Shown: positions 45,848 to 55,442 of the stretch, one piece after another | How the letters are laid out: each line of letters starts with the position of its first letter | Position numbering within the stretch: the stretch's first letter is position 1 | Origin: Pycnococcus provasolii | Lineage: Eukaryota > Chlorophyta > Pseudoscourfieldiophyceae > Pseudoscourfieldiales > Pycnococcaceae | DNA: 64,000 bases | Reading direction: 5' to 3' | Assembly (NCBI GenBank): GCA_938743325.2 | Contig: OW568864.1 | Location: forward strand, 248,001 to 312,000 | Notes under the pieces: model-generated | The model's input: the letters and a program-made list of their open reading frames with translations, nothing else | What the model was told of the DNA's origin: nothing | The model's database searches: none | Program-made: the position numbers and the translations under genes

Positions 45848-47863
45848 TTAAGCAGCCATGCCCATAGCCTTCGCGAGCACGCTGTCGCGTCGGTGGCTCA
45901 CAGCATGCAGCAAGTGCTGCGCAAATCTCACGACGAAGAAGGCAAACATCGACATCCACACGCGGCACAGGCCACAGCCGGTCGTGCTCGTTCCGAACAG
46001 GATCGCGGCAGCCACCATCGTCGCCACGAGATTCGTGCGAGGCAGATGCTTGAAGTCGTTGGATCCGATCGAGATGCCGTCGCACACCATCACGACTGCA
46101 ACCACGAGTACCGTGGTGCTTGCGATGGGCGCCGCACTCGCGACGAGCGATGTCACAGCCGCATCCGTCGTGAATAGGAAGGGAAGCTGCGTCAGGATCA
46201 CTCCCGTCGCCACGCTGAGAAGGATGCCGAACACCACGCCGAGCTTGAGAAGAAGGCGAGCGAGCGGCTTGGCGTGATTTGCGGCATACGCCGCATCGCT
46301 GCTGCTTGCGGTACTCGCTGCGCCTATGTCGCGAGCAATCAAGCTCTGCGCCGCGACGCTCAGTGGCTCGGGGAAGAAGGTGAGGAACCAGAACACCTGC
46401 AGCACCACCTGGTGAGCTGCGGTAATCTGCAGGCCCATCGACGTTGCGGCGTAGCTCGTCATCGTGAAGGCGACCATCGTGAAGAGCGTGCGGCTGATGA
46501 GCGTCGTGGCGACCACCATGAACGGCTTCAGCACGGAGAAGCGCGGGAATCCGCGCCACACGAGGCGCAGGCCCTTGGCATTCTTGCGGCGGAGCGTGGC
46601 GAAGAAGATCGCAAGGCCAGTGATTTGCGCCGCGAGCGTCGCCCAGGCGGCACCCGCTGCACCCATGCCAAGTCCGAGCGTGAGCATCCAGTCGCCGAGG
46701 AGGTTCGCGACGCCCGCGAACGCGAAGATGCGAAGCGGCGTGAGCGAGTCCTGCATGCCGAGGCTTGCCCCCTGGCAGACGCACAGCGCCATCACCGCGG
46801 GGCTCGCGAGCGCGCGAATGCGCAGGTAGGCGAGAGCTGGCTCCGCCATCGCGCCGTCCGCGCCAAGAAGCGACAGCAGCCACGGGCCGGACACCTGCAG
46901 CAGCACGCACATGGCGATGCCGGCGTAGACGGCACATTGCACGGCGTAGCACACGAACCGTTCGCAGAATCGACGCCGATCGTCGCGCTCCTCGTCGCTC
47001 AGATCAGGAGCCGTGGGCGAGTTCGTCGCGACGACGTTCGTTGTCGCGACGCCGATGAATGCGAACACCTGGAAAATGAAGTTGAAGATGGCGGTGTTCG
47101 GTCCGAGCGAGGCAAGGTGTATGCTGCTCACCTGTCCCACGCATCCGGTATCGACGAGGCTCATGAGCGGGTCGGCGACGATGGACCCGAGTGCGGGGAT
47201 GGCCAGAGCAAGAACCTCCGCAAGCTTTGGGTTTTGCTGCGTTTCATCCATTTTCTCCTGGTGCTGCTGCTGCTGCTGCTCGGTAGCACTTGGCAGCAGC
47301 TCATTTGTGCTGCTGCTGCTGCTGCCGTCGTCGCCGTCGTCGTTATTGCTTTCGCTGCCGTCGTTCGTTTTGTCCTCTGGATTTCGCACCAGCATGTCTT
47401 TCTCTTCGACGATGACAAGGTCATCTCCCGAGCCGCTGCCAAGTGTTGGTATCTGCGACTCTAGAGCGGCGTTTGAGATTTGGCTCAAGTCTGTCAAGTC
47501 TGTCGTCGTCGTTGTCGTCGAAGGCGTCGGCATGGTTGTGTGCGACGACGAAGCGACAAAGGTGGTTGGTGGCGGAAGCTCCGGTTGCGGAGTCGGTGCT
47601 GCTGTCGTAGGCGGTGGTGGTTCCACGGGATTGTGCGACGACGTCCACCCAAAAGGCGTGGGATTTGTTGGGTCAGGATTGCCGGGATTGCCCGAAGGAG
47701 TTCCACCTCCCGGATTGGGGCTGAACGACGTTCGTGCGCGTATTCCAAGACGGCGTTGCTGTTGCTGTTGACTTCTCGCGCCGCCTTTGCGAAGTGTTCT
47801 TGTGTTTGCTTTGCTGGTGGAGTTGCTCATGGCATTCGATTTCTGAAAATGAAGAGTCGTCAT
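45848..47863 (-). CDS. MATE-family transporter, probably plastid-targeted
   Basis: A 671-residue protein from the ATG at 47861-47863; the frame continues upstream without ATG. A Ser/Thr/Arg-rich, Pro-rich N-terminal region of about 200 residues, consistent with a transit peptide and linker, precedes 12 TM helices. MATE motifs include ALAIPALGSIVADPLMSLVD, LGPNTAIFNFIFQVF, ASLGMQDSLTPLRIFAFAGV, LGLGMGAAGAAWATLAAQI and the second-half AHQVVLQVFWFLTFFPEPLS. It is closest in style to plant EDS5/DTX45-47 plastid MATE proteins, which export organic anions or metabolites. The substrate is unknown. Confidence 0.95.
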   Translation of the reverse strand: MTTLHFQKSNAMSNSTSKANTRTLRKGGARSQQQQQRRLGIRARTSFSPNPGGGTPSGNPGNPDPTNPTPFGWTSSHNPVEPPPPTTAAPTPQPELPPPTTFVASSSHTTMPTPSTTTTTTDLTDLSQISNAALESQIPTLGSGSGDDLVIVEEKDMLVRNPEDKTNDGSESNNDDGDDGSSSSSTNELLPSATEQQQQQHQEKMDETQQNPKLAEVLALAIPALGSIVADPLMSLVDTGCVGQVSSIHLASLGPNTAIFNFIFQVFAFIGVATTNVVATNSPTAPDLSDEERDDRRRFCERFVCYAVQCAVYAGIAMCVLLQVSGPWLLSLLGADGAMAEPALAYLRIRALASPAVMALCVCQGASLGMQDSLTPLRIFAFAGVANLLGDWMLTLGLGMGAAGAAWATLAAQITGLAIFFATLRRKNAKGLRLVWRGFPRFSVLKPFMVVATTLISRTLFTMVAFTMTSYAATSMGLQITAAHQVVLQVFWFLTFFPEPLSVAAQSLIARDIGAASTASSSDAAYAANHAKPLARLLLKLGVVFGILLSVATGVILTQLPFLFTTDAAVTSLVASAAPIASTTVLVVAVVMVCDGISIGSNDFKHLPRTNLVATMVAAAILFGTSTTGCGLCRVWMSMFAFFVVRFAQHLLHAVSHRRDSVLAKAMGMAA

Positions 47864-49529
47864 CGTCGTCGTCGTGCTTGTTTGCAGTGCTGCTGGTGTA
47901 TTTACGTTCTCAAGGAAAAACAAGAAGATTTTTTTCTTTGTTGCGAAAAAAAAAACCTAGAAGAAGTGAGAGACGAGAAAAGAAAGAAAAAAGGAAGCTT
48001 CAGACCCTCAGAAAAGAAGAAAAGAACCCCGTACACAGGAAAATAAATCCTACGAAAATCTAATATCTATAGAATCCAAAAGGTGCTAGACACGAAGGCA
48101 ATGAGTTCAAATAGACTACTACTGAAGATAGTGACAGTGACACACAACCAGAGACGATGTGCATACCACCAAGTGCTAAAGCTACTACTGTACTATGGCG
48201 GGAGCGAGGAATGCGAAGAATGCGAAATGGAGAAGGAATGACGCAGGGGAGGAGGGGGAAGGGGAAGGGGAAGGGGGAGCGTGCTTCTTCCTTGGGAAAG
48301 CAGGCTTCCCTCCTCAAGACGGTTGCCGTTGAGGGAACCCACGCGGCCTGGTTTTTTTCTACGCCTTCCTTTTTTTAGGGGAAAAACCCCAGGGGTAGGA
48401 AGTAGGGGGCACACGAAGGCTAAAATAACCTGTCCGTAGAGTCGGTCGAATTTCGCCTTGCCCAGAAAAACCAACAAAAACCGGAAAAAACCTTGAAAAA
48501 AGAGCGGGTTTTTAAGAAGTTTTTGAAGGTTTTTTTTCCCGTTGGTGACATAGGTAAAATTTCACCCAAAAAACGAGGAAAACGCCTGGGGATACCGGTT
48601 GGTTCAAACACCTCCTTGAAAGAAGGGTGAGCATCTGCGCACTCCCGCCCTCTTTTGTGTTGTTGTTTTTAACTTTTTTTGGTTGGTTTTTGGTTGGTTT
48701 TCTCAAGGTTTTTGTGTGCTTTTTTTTGGGGGGGGGGGGGCTTTTTTTACAGAGAGTGAGTGCCGTTGACGTTGACGTTGTGCCCTCGTGTGGAAGGAAG
48801 AGGTTGACGTTCTGGAAGACCGTCTTCTCTTCGAACAACAGCATTGTTCAGGTGCAGGCGTCGAGCCTCACTGCCTCAGACCGTCAGACCAAATGAAACG
48901 CGTTGGGAACGTCGATCAAAAAGAAATAAACCAACCTCCTTTTGAAGTGAAGAGAAGTGGAGAGGTCCTCTGGAGGGAACTTTTTCATTCACACCTCCTT
49001 TTGCAGACTTGTTGTCTTGTTTGTCATCAAGACATCATGGACTTGCCTGCGTGAGTTTTGCGGGGAATGTACCGGTATCCCCACCACGCAAGACGTCAGT
49101 CATAGGGAACGGCTAAAAGCCTTTACCTCATTCGAAAGAAAAAAGGACGTGGCGAAGCTTCTCAACGTCCAAGTGTATGGCGCCCATGGATCTGGAACCC
49201 CGCATCAACGACAAATCAAAACACAATTCGAAGGTCGGGGTTTGCTCCAAAAAACAATGAGGCAGGCGCAGGATGACTTTGGGGATACACAATTGAACGT
49301 TTTTGAATTATCGGGCACTCCTCTCTCCTCCCGCGCGTCCGTCTCAGGCAGATCTCAGGCCATCCCGGGACAACCCGACGTCTCTGCGGCCGCGACAGAG
49401 TACTCGCGTTGCGCTGCGCAACCACCACGTGGCTGACTGGCCTTGCAGCAGCAAGGTGTAAGGTTAGGTTTCGTTGTGTCTGAAACAAACCTCCTCCTCG
49501 ACCTTAACACATTTATCGACCGACCAATC
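47864..49529. other. Intergenic region, about 1.7 kb
   Basis: Divergent region with A-rich and AAGAAGA purine stretches (47940-48035), GGGGAAGGGGAAG repeats (48250-48275), a T8/G14/C/T7 homopolymer block (48720-48748) and a possible orphan coding remnant (49055-49436). No telomere-like array is present here. Confidence 0.5.
49055..49436 (+). pseudogene. Possible orphan coding remnant upstream of GT29-2
   Basis: An open plus-strand frame ends at the TGA at 49434-49436. Its translation is non-repetitive and charged (for example ERKKDVAKLLNVQVYGAHGS and QAQDDFGDTQLNVFELSG), unlike the low-complexity shadows elsewhere. No start or domain is recognised. It could be an eroded gene, an upstream exon, or chance. 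Confidence 0.25.
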
Positions 49530-51035
49530 ATGTCTCAACCTCCTCCTCAAGGGGGACATCCACCAAGTCGAAAACCCAAGTCCAACAGGCTGTCGTGGGA
49601 GTTTGTCGATGACGGTGATCTGTCAACTTACGGTGACGGAAAGTCCTCGGGACTCGGACTCTCAAACGTGCGTGCAGGCATCGCAGTACTCCTCATCATC
49701 ATATTCGCACTCATGCTCGTCACGGGAACGGAAATGAGAAAACTGCTCGGGTCGCCGAAGTTCGAACCGCAGACGTGGTTCAAGTCGAAGCCGTACTGGC
49801 AAACGACCGAAGAACTGCAGGAAAGACTCACGTCAGACGGACAGCCGTTCGTCGAGCCGCGCTTCAGGGGACACGATCAGGCGGACGACGACACGTTCGA
49901 CGACCCGGCGATTGACAACCTCGACGACGCGTACAGCAAACGAAGAAGAAGAAGGTCGCTCCTTCAGGAGGAGGAGGGGGGGAAGACTTCCGAGTACGTC
50001 GGAGGTGCTGGTGAGCTTTCCAGCTGGCCGTCGTGGCCTCCGCCACACTGCAAGGGCGTGAACCCTGTCGGCAAGCCAAAGATACGTGGCCAACGACGAC
50101 GACTACGGAGCCTGCTGCAGACTTTCGTCAACAACAACAGCAACAACAACACTGAAAGTCGGCGCAATCTGCTCTCCGAGGCGCCCACGAAGCTGCTCGT
50201 GGACAGCAACCCGCCAGACACCAAGCTGCAAACGGACGTGTACGATTTCCTGCGAGATGTCATGGCCAGCCCGACGATGTGCCGTCCACGAAGCCTTGGC
50301 ACCGCGTCGAAGCTTCCCTGCCGCGGCATGGGAGGTGGGATGAGCTGCCGTGGTGCCACGCTGCCCCTCTGCGAAGCGGCTGGATCACCACCTGTGGGAC
50401 CGAAGGGATTCTCCAAGCCCGTGCAGTGGAGAAAACCGCCGCTGGTCTTTGGCACAGACGATGACTCGATCATGCAGCCAGGCGCGCTAGGCTCGTGCGC
50501 GTTCATCGCGACTGGTGAGACGGTGCTCCGCGGGTCGTTCGGTGACGACATCAACAAGCACGACACGGTGATACGGTACAACACGCCCATCAAGGGATTC
50601 GAGAAGCACGTAGGCACGAAAACGACTCTCATGTGGACCAAGTCGAAGTACGGCACGACGGCGAATCCCACGATGGGATACATCGACTCGGGCGGCGCGG
50701 GTGCCAAAGGTCGGCTCGCGCGTGGCCAGAAACGCTACCGCTCGAGCAATACCGAGGTGCGCGCTTTTCGCGACTTGCTGCACCGCCTCTGGTTCCAAGC
50801 GCGTGGCATCAAGGAAGGCAAGGCGGCGGCAGGATTTACGCGCGCGCTCATGCTCGTCAAGAGCGGGCTGTGCTCGCAGGTGTCTCTCTACGGCTTCCAG
50901 ACGCAATCCAAGGGACGTGCCGGAAAGTACTTCGCGAAAAAGGCGGTCGTGACACCTGGCCATGCGATTGACTGGGACGGGTGGCTTCTCAAGGCGCTCA
51001 TGGACCTCGGCTTTCTGTGTGTGTATGGACCGTGA
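49530..51035 (+). CDS. Second GT29 sialyltransferase-like protein, diverged
   Basis: A 501-residue type II membrane protein from the ATG at 49530: a Pro-rich cytosolic tail, a TM helix at about residues 50-70 (AGIAVLLIIIFALMLVTG), and a long stem with acidic and Arg-rich low complexity. The GT29 domain starts at about residue 320. Motif L is recognisable but diverged: SCAFIATGETVLRGSFGDDI, NKHDTVIRYNTPIKGF and HVGTKTTLMW. The motif S region is ALMLVKSGLCSQVSLYGFQT, and a C-terminal HAIDWDGW stands for the last motif. Much of the segment between motifs is shorter than in the first copy. A Golgi glycosyltransferase role is inferred; the donor and acceptor are unknown. Confidence 0.87.
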   Translation: MSQPPPQGGHPPSRKPKSNRLSWEFVDDGDLSTYGDGKSSGLGLSNVRAGIAVLLIIIFALMLVTGTEMRKLLGSPKFEPQTWFKSKPYWQTTEELQERLTSDGQPFVEPRFRGHDQADDDTFDDPAIDNLDDAYSKRRRRRSLLQEEEGGKTSEYVGGAGELSSWPSWPPPHCKGVNPVGKPKIRGQRRRLRSLLQTFVNNNSNNNTESRRNLLSEAPTKLLVDSNPPDTKLQTDVYDFLRDVMASPTMCRPRSLGTASKLPCRGMGGGMSCRGATLPLCEAAGSPPVGPKGFSKPVQWRKPPLVFGTDDDSIMQPGALGSCAFIATGETVLRGSFGDDINKHDTVIRYNTPIKGFEKHVGTKTTLMWTKSKYGTTANPTMGYIDSGGAGAKGRLARGQKRYRSSNTEVRAFRDLLHRLWFQARGIKEGKAAAGFTRALMLVKSGLCSQVSLYGFQTQSKGRAGKYFAKKAVVTPGHAIDWDGWLLKALMDLGFLCVYGP

Positions 51036-51072
51036 ATGGACGGCTATTGGACGAAGTAAACTAACATTCCCA

Positions 51073-51089
51073 TTACTGAATGAGCAATC
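51073..51089 (+). other. Recurrent 17-bp 3' motif
   Basis: TTACTGAATGAGCAATC, identical to 17053-17069, starts 38 bp after the GT29-2 stop in a convergent 3' region. Confidence 0.9.
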
Positions 51090-51098
51090 CCAAAGATT

Positions 51099-51929
51099 TT
51101 AAAACGTTGTTACTCTCGGGAGCAGAACCACCTCAGCCTCCATCTCAGCCGCAGGTTTGTGTGGCGCACTGCCTTGAACAGTGGCGGTGACGAAGAAGCG
51201 CAACTTCGGCGCGCCTGACCTCGCCTCGTCGAAGATTGACTTCAGGTTGTCCGTCGCAAGGAAGCGCCGTCCGTCGTCTTCGTGCGTCGTCGTCGTCGTC
51301 GTCGGGGGAAGTGCACACGTGGCGACGATATTTCCGAGTCTATCCACCGGCCTGAGGTACGAGATGGTCGCGCGTCTAATTACGTGAAAGTGCGTGGCGC
51401 ACATGTTTGCCCGGTACATCTCACTGAGCATTTTGCCCCACACGGCGAGTGCGGCGACGACGTAGATGGACCCCGCAAAACCCGTCCTGTGCGTGTTTGA
51501 GTTGGCTGGCAGAACGGGTGCCTCGAGCGTCAACGCCGCTTCGTCAAGGTGGTTCACGCTGAGTCCGACGAAGTACGCGATGGGGTTATTCCTTTTGAGC
51601 AAGTTTTCGAGTCCCTCTTTGGTCGTCAAAGCAGCTTCTGGCAGTGACGGTTCGAGCGGAGGTTGAAATCCTTCGTCGAATCCGGAGACTCGCACCCACG
51701 CGCCGTCAAAGGAGTAAAGCGGTTGTTGTGAGGACTCCATCAACGTCTTGGACGAAGATCTGGTGACTTGAGCTTCCGTTTCCGCTGCAGCAGAACTTCT
51801 ACTTCTTCTTCTTCTGCTTTTGTGCATGTGCACATTCCTTCTTCTTCTCCTCGTACGAGACGCGAGCGTAGTAAGGGCAGACGCAAAGGCGCACCCAAGC
51901 ACGAACGACCATGATGACAGGGCGGGCAT
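51099..51929 (-). CDS. Hotdog-fold thioesterase-like protein (YiiD C-terminal type)
   Basis: A 276-residue protein, ATG at 51927-51929. An N-terminal hydrophobic helix (SSWSFVLGCAFASALTTLAS) is followed by a basic RRRRR segment, so it is membrane-anchored or targeted. The C-terminal 160 residues resemble the YiiD_C/hotdog thioesterase family: NSNTHRTGFAGSIYVVAALA, containing the conserved GxxFGGSLY-like turn and long helix, and a strand pair around ATISYLRPV. FFVTATVQGS and a terminal beta strand follow. Thioesterase activity on acyl-CoA or acyl-ACP is plausible but not established for this family. Confidence 0.75.
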   Translation of the reverse strand: MPALSSWSFVLGCAFASALTTLASRTRRRRRNVHMHKSRRRRSRSSAAAETEAQVTRSSSKTLMESSQQPLYSFDGAWVRVSGFDEGFQPPLEPSLPEAALTTKEGLENLLKRNNPIAYFVGLSVNHLDEAALTLEAPVLPANSNTHRTGFAGSIYVVAALAVWGKMLSEMYRANMCATHFHVIRRATISYLRPVDRLGNIVATCALPPTTTTTTHEDDGRRFLATDNLKSIFDEARSGAPKLRFFVTATVQGSAPHKPAAEMEAEVVLLPRVTTF

Positions 51930-52014
51930 GGCAGCTGAAACAACAAAACACACCGTCACCGAAGACGTTACTTACGTGCCGAAACGAAGAACGAAGCAGG
52001 CCTCCCTGGTGAAA

Positions 52015-52030
52015 GTTAGGGTTAGGGTTA
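52015..52030 (+). repeat. Telomere-like (TTAGGG)n array in a divergent promoter
   Basis: GTTAGGGTTAGGGTTA lies midway in the 212-bp gap between the divergent thioesterase-like and ankyrin-methyltransferase starts. Confidence 0.92.
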
Positions 52031-52141
52031 CGGGTTCGGGATGCCGACTCCATTTCCTATCCTAGCTAGGGTACCCAGTTCATTCATTCCCGTGGCGTCT
52101 CCCGCTGTGAAAGAAATCATCCGTCCGTCGCACTCCGTCTC

Positions 52142-53830
52142 ATGCACGCGTCATGTCTGGAAGTTTCCGCGTTGGTGACAGATGCTGCTGCTGCTGCCGA
52201 TGATGATTGCACTGCGCCTTCTGCTGCGAACGCACGAATACACGTGCGTAAAAAACACAAACCAGTTGGGGGATCAGTCAAGCATCCTAATCAACCCAAA
52301 CGCACCATCTACTCACCCGCCGCGCTCCAAGCGACCATCGCACTCATACACTCAACGCACGCACAACGAGCACTCGCGTCGCCATCCTACTCGCGGGGAA
52401 CCGGGAAATCTAACCACACCAAAGGAGGGAACGACCTGCACCGTGCGCTCATGAAACACGACCACGACGCCATCACCAAGTGCCTCCAAGCAGCACGCAC
52501 ATGTGACGACGTGAACGAGGCGTGGAGCATCGTCAACGCGCTCAACCGGTCGGGGTGCACTCCGCTGCAGGTGGCCATCTCGCAGTCGTACGACGAGAAC
52601 ATGCTGAAGGATATCCTCGAAGCAGGAGGGATACATAGCATCGCGGCGGTATCCAGCATGCGGTGGATGGCTACCGACTACGCCAAGGATAACCCGCGCG
52701 TGCCGCAGGGTGTCGTTGACGACCTACAGGCACTGCAGGATGCAATGGTACAGGCGACGATGACGGTGAGGTGCGCGTGTTGCCGCAACGTCGTCAAGCC
52801 TGCCAACTCGTTTGAAATGTGGATTCGCGCAATCAAAAGCGACGGCGAGTCCAACCGGCTGTGCGACGCGCTCATGTGCGACACGGAGACGATTCACTTG
52901 CCTCGCTGCTATCCGTGCGCGTCTCCCACTACGACCCCTGACAGTGACGGCGCAATCTGGCCAATGGAGGAAGCGCTGGCCGCACTTCCTCCTCCGGCGG
53001 AGTCTGAGTCAGATGCTCGCAGACGAACAGCCGCATGCCCGTGGCTTCCGCGCGTGGATGCACTGCGTGCGTGCCGGCGTCTGAGAAGCCAGTGCTACCA
53101 CGCCTTTCACGAGACGACGAAAATGAGAAAGGAGATGAGCGAGAGTCTCGCCGTCATCGAGGCTTGGGCCATGCACGGCGGTGGCGGCGCCGCCGCCGTC
53201 GAAGGCGATAGAACATGGCGCATCGTTGATCTGTGCAGTGGTCGTGGACTCACCGCCTCTCTGCTAGGCGTGCTTCGACCTCGTGACGTTCGCCTGCTCG
53301 CGGTGGATCTGCTGCCAGAGCGCTTTGTTTTCACGCATCATGCATATGACAATGTCACGTACCGCGGCGAAACGAATATCAACGACGATGACTTTTTACA
53401 TCAACTGGAGTCGTGGATTTGTGGCGATGGCGAGAACAACGGCAACAAACGCAGCGGCAGCAAATCTCCTCGTCGCGGCGCGTTCCTTGGCATGCACCTT
53501 TGCGGAGAGCTCAGCGTTCGCGCCATCGACCTTTTCGTGGCCACGGACGCTGTCGAGACGCTCGTTCTGTGCCCGTGCTGTCTGCCCCCAAAAGAGGCAT
53601 ACTTCAATTCCGCTAGCGCAACGCACGAGCAGCGTCGTGTTTTCGAGGCTGCCCCTGAATCTCGGTACCGTGCATGGGCGGACTACTTGTCGTACTGGCT
53701 ACAGACGTCATGGAGCAGGAGGAAGGATGGCAGAGGAGATCTTGATGTGAAGGTTTACGTGGAGGAGGCTATTACGAGCGCTCGCAACGTCGTGCTTGTG
53801 GCTCATAAGAAATCGCCAGAGCCAATGTAA
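52142..53830 (+). CDS. Ankyrin-repeat plus TRM13-like methyltransferase-domain protein
   Basis: A 562-residue protein from the ATG at 52142. Residues about 98-190 look like ankyrin-type repeats (DLHRALMKHDHDAITKCLQA, NRSGCTPLQVAISQ). A Cys-rich segment (CACC...C...C, about 203-260) may bind zinc. From about residue 355 there is a Rossmann methyltransferase of the Methyltransf_32 type: WRIVDLCSGRGLTASLL (SAM motif I), LAVDLLPER, GMHLCGELSVRAIDLF and LCPCCLPPKEAY. The HLCG and CPCC motifs are shared with tRNA ribose methyltransferase TRM13 and related proteins. Substrate RNA is plausible but unproven. Confidence 0.87.
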   Translation: MHASCLEVSALVTDAAAAADDDCTAPSAANARIHVRKKHKPVGGSVKHPNQPKRTIYSPAALQATIALIHSTHAQRALASPSYSRGTGKSNHTKGGNDLHRALMKHDHDAITKCLQAARTCDDVNEAWSIVNALNRSGCTPLQVAISQSYDENMLKDILEAGGIHSIAAVSSMRWMATDYAKDNPRVPQGVVDDLQALQDAMVQATMTVRCACCRNVVKPANSFEMWIRAIKSDGESNRLCDALMCDTETIHLPRCYPCASPTTTPDSDGAIWPMEEALAALPPPAESESDARRRTAACPWLPRVDALRACRRLRSQCYHAFHETTKMRKEMSESLAVIEAWAMHGGGGAAAVEGDRTWRIVDLCSGRGLTASLLGVLRPRDVRLLAVDLLPERFVFTHHAYDNVTYRGETNINDDDFLHQLESWICGDGENNGNKRSGSKSPRRGAFLGMHLCGELSVRAIDLFVATDAVETLVLCPCCLPPKEAYFNSASATHEQRRVFEAAPESRYRAWADYLSYWLQTSWSRRKDGRGDLDVKVYVEEAITSARNVVLVAHKKSPEPM

Positions 53831-53923
53831 AAAAATTATAAATTGAGTGAGCAATCACAGCATTTTTATTTACTTTGTGATGTTTTGTCGTCCTTCATGA
53901 CCACCTCGATGCCTTCCGTCTCT

Positions 53924-54364
53924 TCAGTCGAATTGATACCTGTCTCCAAAAAGAAATGGACAGCAGTTGAGGAGGAAGAGTGCGCGACGAAAGCACGTCC
54001 ACCAAGTCGGTCTTGGAGTAGTAGCTGATGGATTGCGCCTGATCCGATTGACGTGGAATTGGTTGTGGATTGCGTCGTCATCGCCGCTTGTGCCAGTGTA
54101 CTCCTCTAACAAATGGTCAATCTCCACCGCGAGACTGCCGTCGTCCATTTCCCTCATTTTCTTCTTCCTATTGTTATGTTCACGAGGAGGATTCATTGAC
54201 GGCTGCACGTGATGATTCTCCTCCTCCGCCGCAGCGACCACGACAGCTACGTCGCCACCACCTCCTGCTGCTGCCGCCTCGCCGATGGGTATCGGCGCCG
54301 ATGAGCCTCCTGACGATGCGTGCAATTCGCGGTCGATCATCGTGGAGAGCGCGTCGAGCGGCAT
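53924..54364 (-). CDS. Possible small hypothetical protein
   Basis: An open frame of 146 residues from the ATG at 54362-54364. It has an acidic/Ala-rich N-terminal half with MREMDDGSLAVEIDHLLEEY and a Cys-rich, Trp-containing C terminus (TWWTCFRRALFLLNCC). A TTTTGCAG acceptor-like site lies just upstream at about 54375, so there may be an earlier exon. A second open frame overlaps the 3' half (54081-53866), so a small intron or a different reading frame is possible. The gene model is uncertain. Confidence 0.35.
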   Translation of the reverse strand: MPLDALSTMIDRELHASSGGSSAPIPIGEAAAAGGGGDVAVVVAAAEEENHHVQPSMNPPREHNNRKKKMREMDDGSLAVEIDHLLEEYTGTSGDDDAIHNQFHVNRIRRNPSATTPRPTWWTCFRRALFLLNCCPFLFGDRYQFD

Positions 54365-54577
54365 TGAAGTGAAGAACTGCAAAATGATTTGGATGACGCG
54401 CGTGCTTAGAAGGCGTTTCTTGGCGTTCGGTTTCGAGCGATTCCAGGTCGGGGTTTGATAGATTGTTCGAAATCAGGGGTTCGAGAAAAGTGCGAGATTG
54501 ATTGATGTTGTTTATTGTTGTTGTGATGATGATGAGTTACATTGTGTTGTATCTCTTCTTGTATCTCTCAAAACTAA

Positions 54578-55240
54578 CTACATCCAGATGGCGCCGGGAG
54601 GCACATTCACAACGACATGCGGCATACACAACTGGACATTGCACCACGGGCACTTCACGTCGCCGGAAGAGGCGCTCTGAGCCTCCACATGGCTCATCGC
54701 ACAATTCAAGCACTGCTTTGCGTGCACGCAAGGGAAGAAGACAGCGCGACGACGATCATCATCGTTGAGCGAAAATGCTTCAAAGCATATGCCACACTCG
54801 CCCGCGTGAGGCGCGCTGCCATCCGCGTCCGTCCGCCAAGGCCACCATGATTTCGGCAGCGACTTGCTTTGGGGCTTTGCAGCAGCTGCAACCTTTTCAT
54901 CACGGCGGCGATGCAGCTTCATCGTTATAAGTTTTCCCTGTTTTGGGGAACACTGTTTTTGCCGAGTAGGTGGGGGTGTCACCTTTGGTGGCGGAGATGA
55001 CGGTGGTGTCGGCGGTGTTGCTTGCATGAGCCGCCTCTCTTCTTCTTCTGCGCGCTGGCGGCGCCACCGCTTGTGTGCTGCGAGCTGGCGGCGGCGCCGC
55101 TCCTGTGCTGCGCGCTGGCGGCGCCTCCGCTCGGCCCTCAATCCAACCCAATCCTCAGGATGCACCATCCACCCATCGTCTCCATCCATCTCCAAGGGCT
55201 CCATCTCCAAGGGCGGCGGTGGGATACTCTCAGACGCCAT
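54578..55240 (-). CDS. RING-finger protein
   Basis: A 220-residue protein, ATG at 55238-55240. The N-terminal two thirds is acidic, then Arg-rich helical (RRRRQRAAQERRRRQLAAHK), then Pro-rich. The C-terminal 70 residues form a RING-type zinc finger: CGICFEAF, a CVHAKQC turn (C-x-H-x3-C), NCAMSHVE and CPWCNVQL. Such proteins are usually E3 ubiquitin ligases; the partner is unknown. Repeated 30-bp units in the Arg-rich part (RRRRQRAAQE, RRRRQLAAHK, RWRRQRAEEE) suggest local duplication. Confidence 0.88.
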   Translation of the reverse strand: MASESIPPPPLEMEPLEMDGDDGWMVHPEDWVGLRAERRRRQRAAQERRRRQLAAHKRWRRQRAEEEERRLMQATPPTPPSSPPPKVTPPPTRQKQCSPKQGKLITMKLHRRRDEKVAAAAKPQSKSLPKSWWPWRTDADGSAPHAGECGICFEAFSLNDDDRRRAVFFPCVHAKQCLNCAMSHVEAQSASSGDVKCPWCNVQLCMPHVVVNVPPGAIWM

Positions 55241-55442
55241 GTATTTTAATCAGCGTATAATGGAACCACCTCTCCGAGTCTCCCCAATATTATCCACTCT
55301 CCGGTACCGAAAGATGAAGAGGACGCTAAACCCCGAATTGGGGGATCTGTCCTCCCTAGAAAGTGGAGCATGGAAGGTCCCCGACTTTTCTTCTGAGAGC
55401 GATTTTTCGACTTAAAACGCGTGTGTGACAGACAACCCACCT

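Noticed and set aside
45816-46952. A 378-residue minus ORF and a 396-residue plus ORF over the MATE gene
   Set aside because: Shadow frames with Arg/His/Ala-rich composition; the MATE frame has full membrane topology and family motifs.
48420-48844. Short minus-strand ORFs rich in Phe, Lys and Thr
   Set aside because: They overlap homopolymer A/T runs and show no protein-like pattern.
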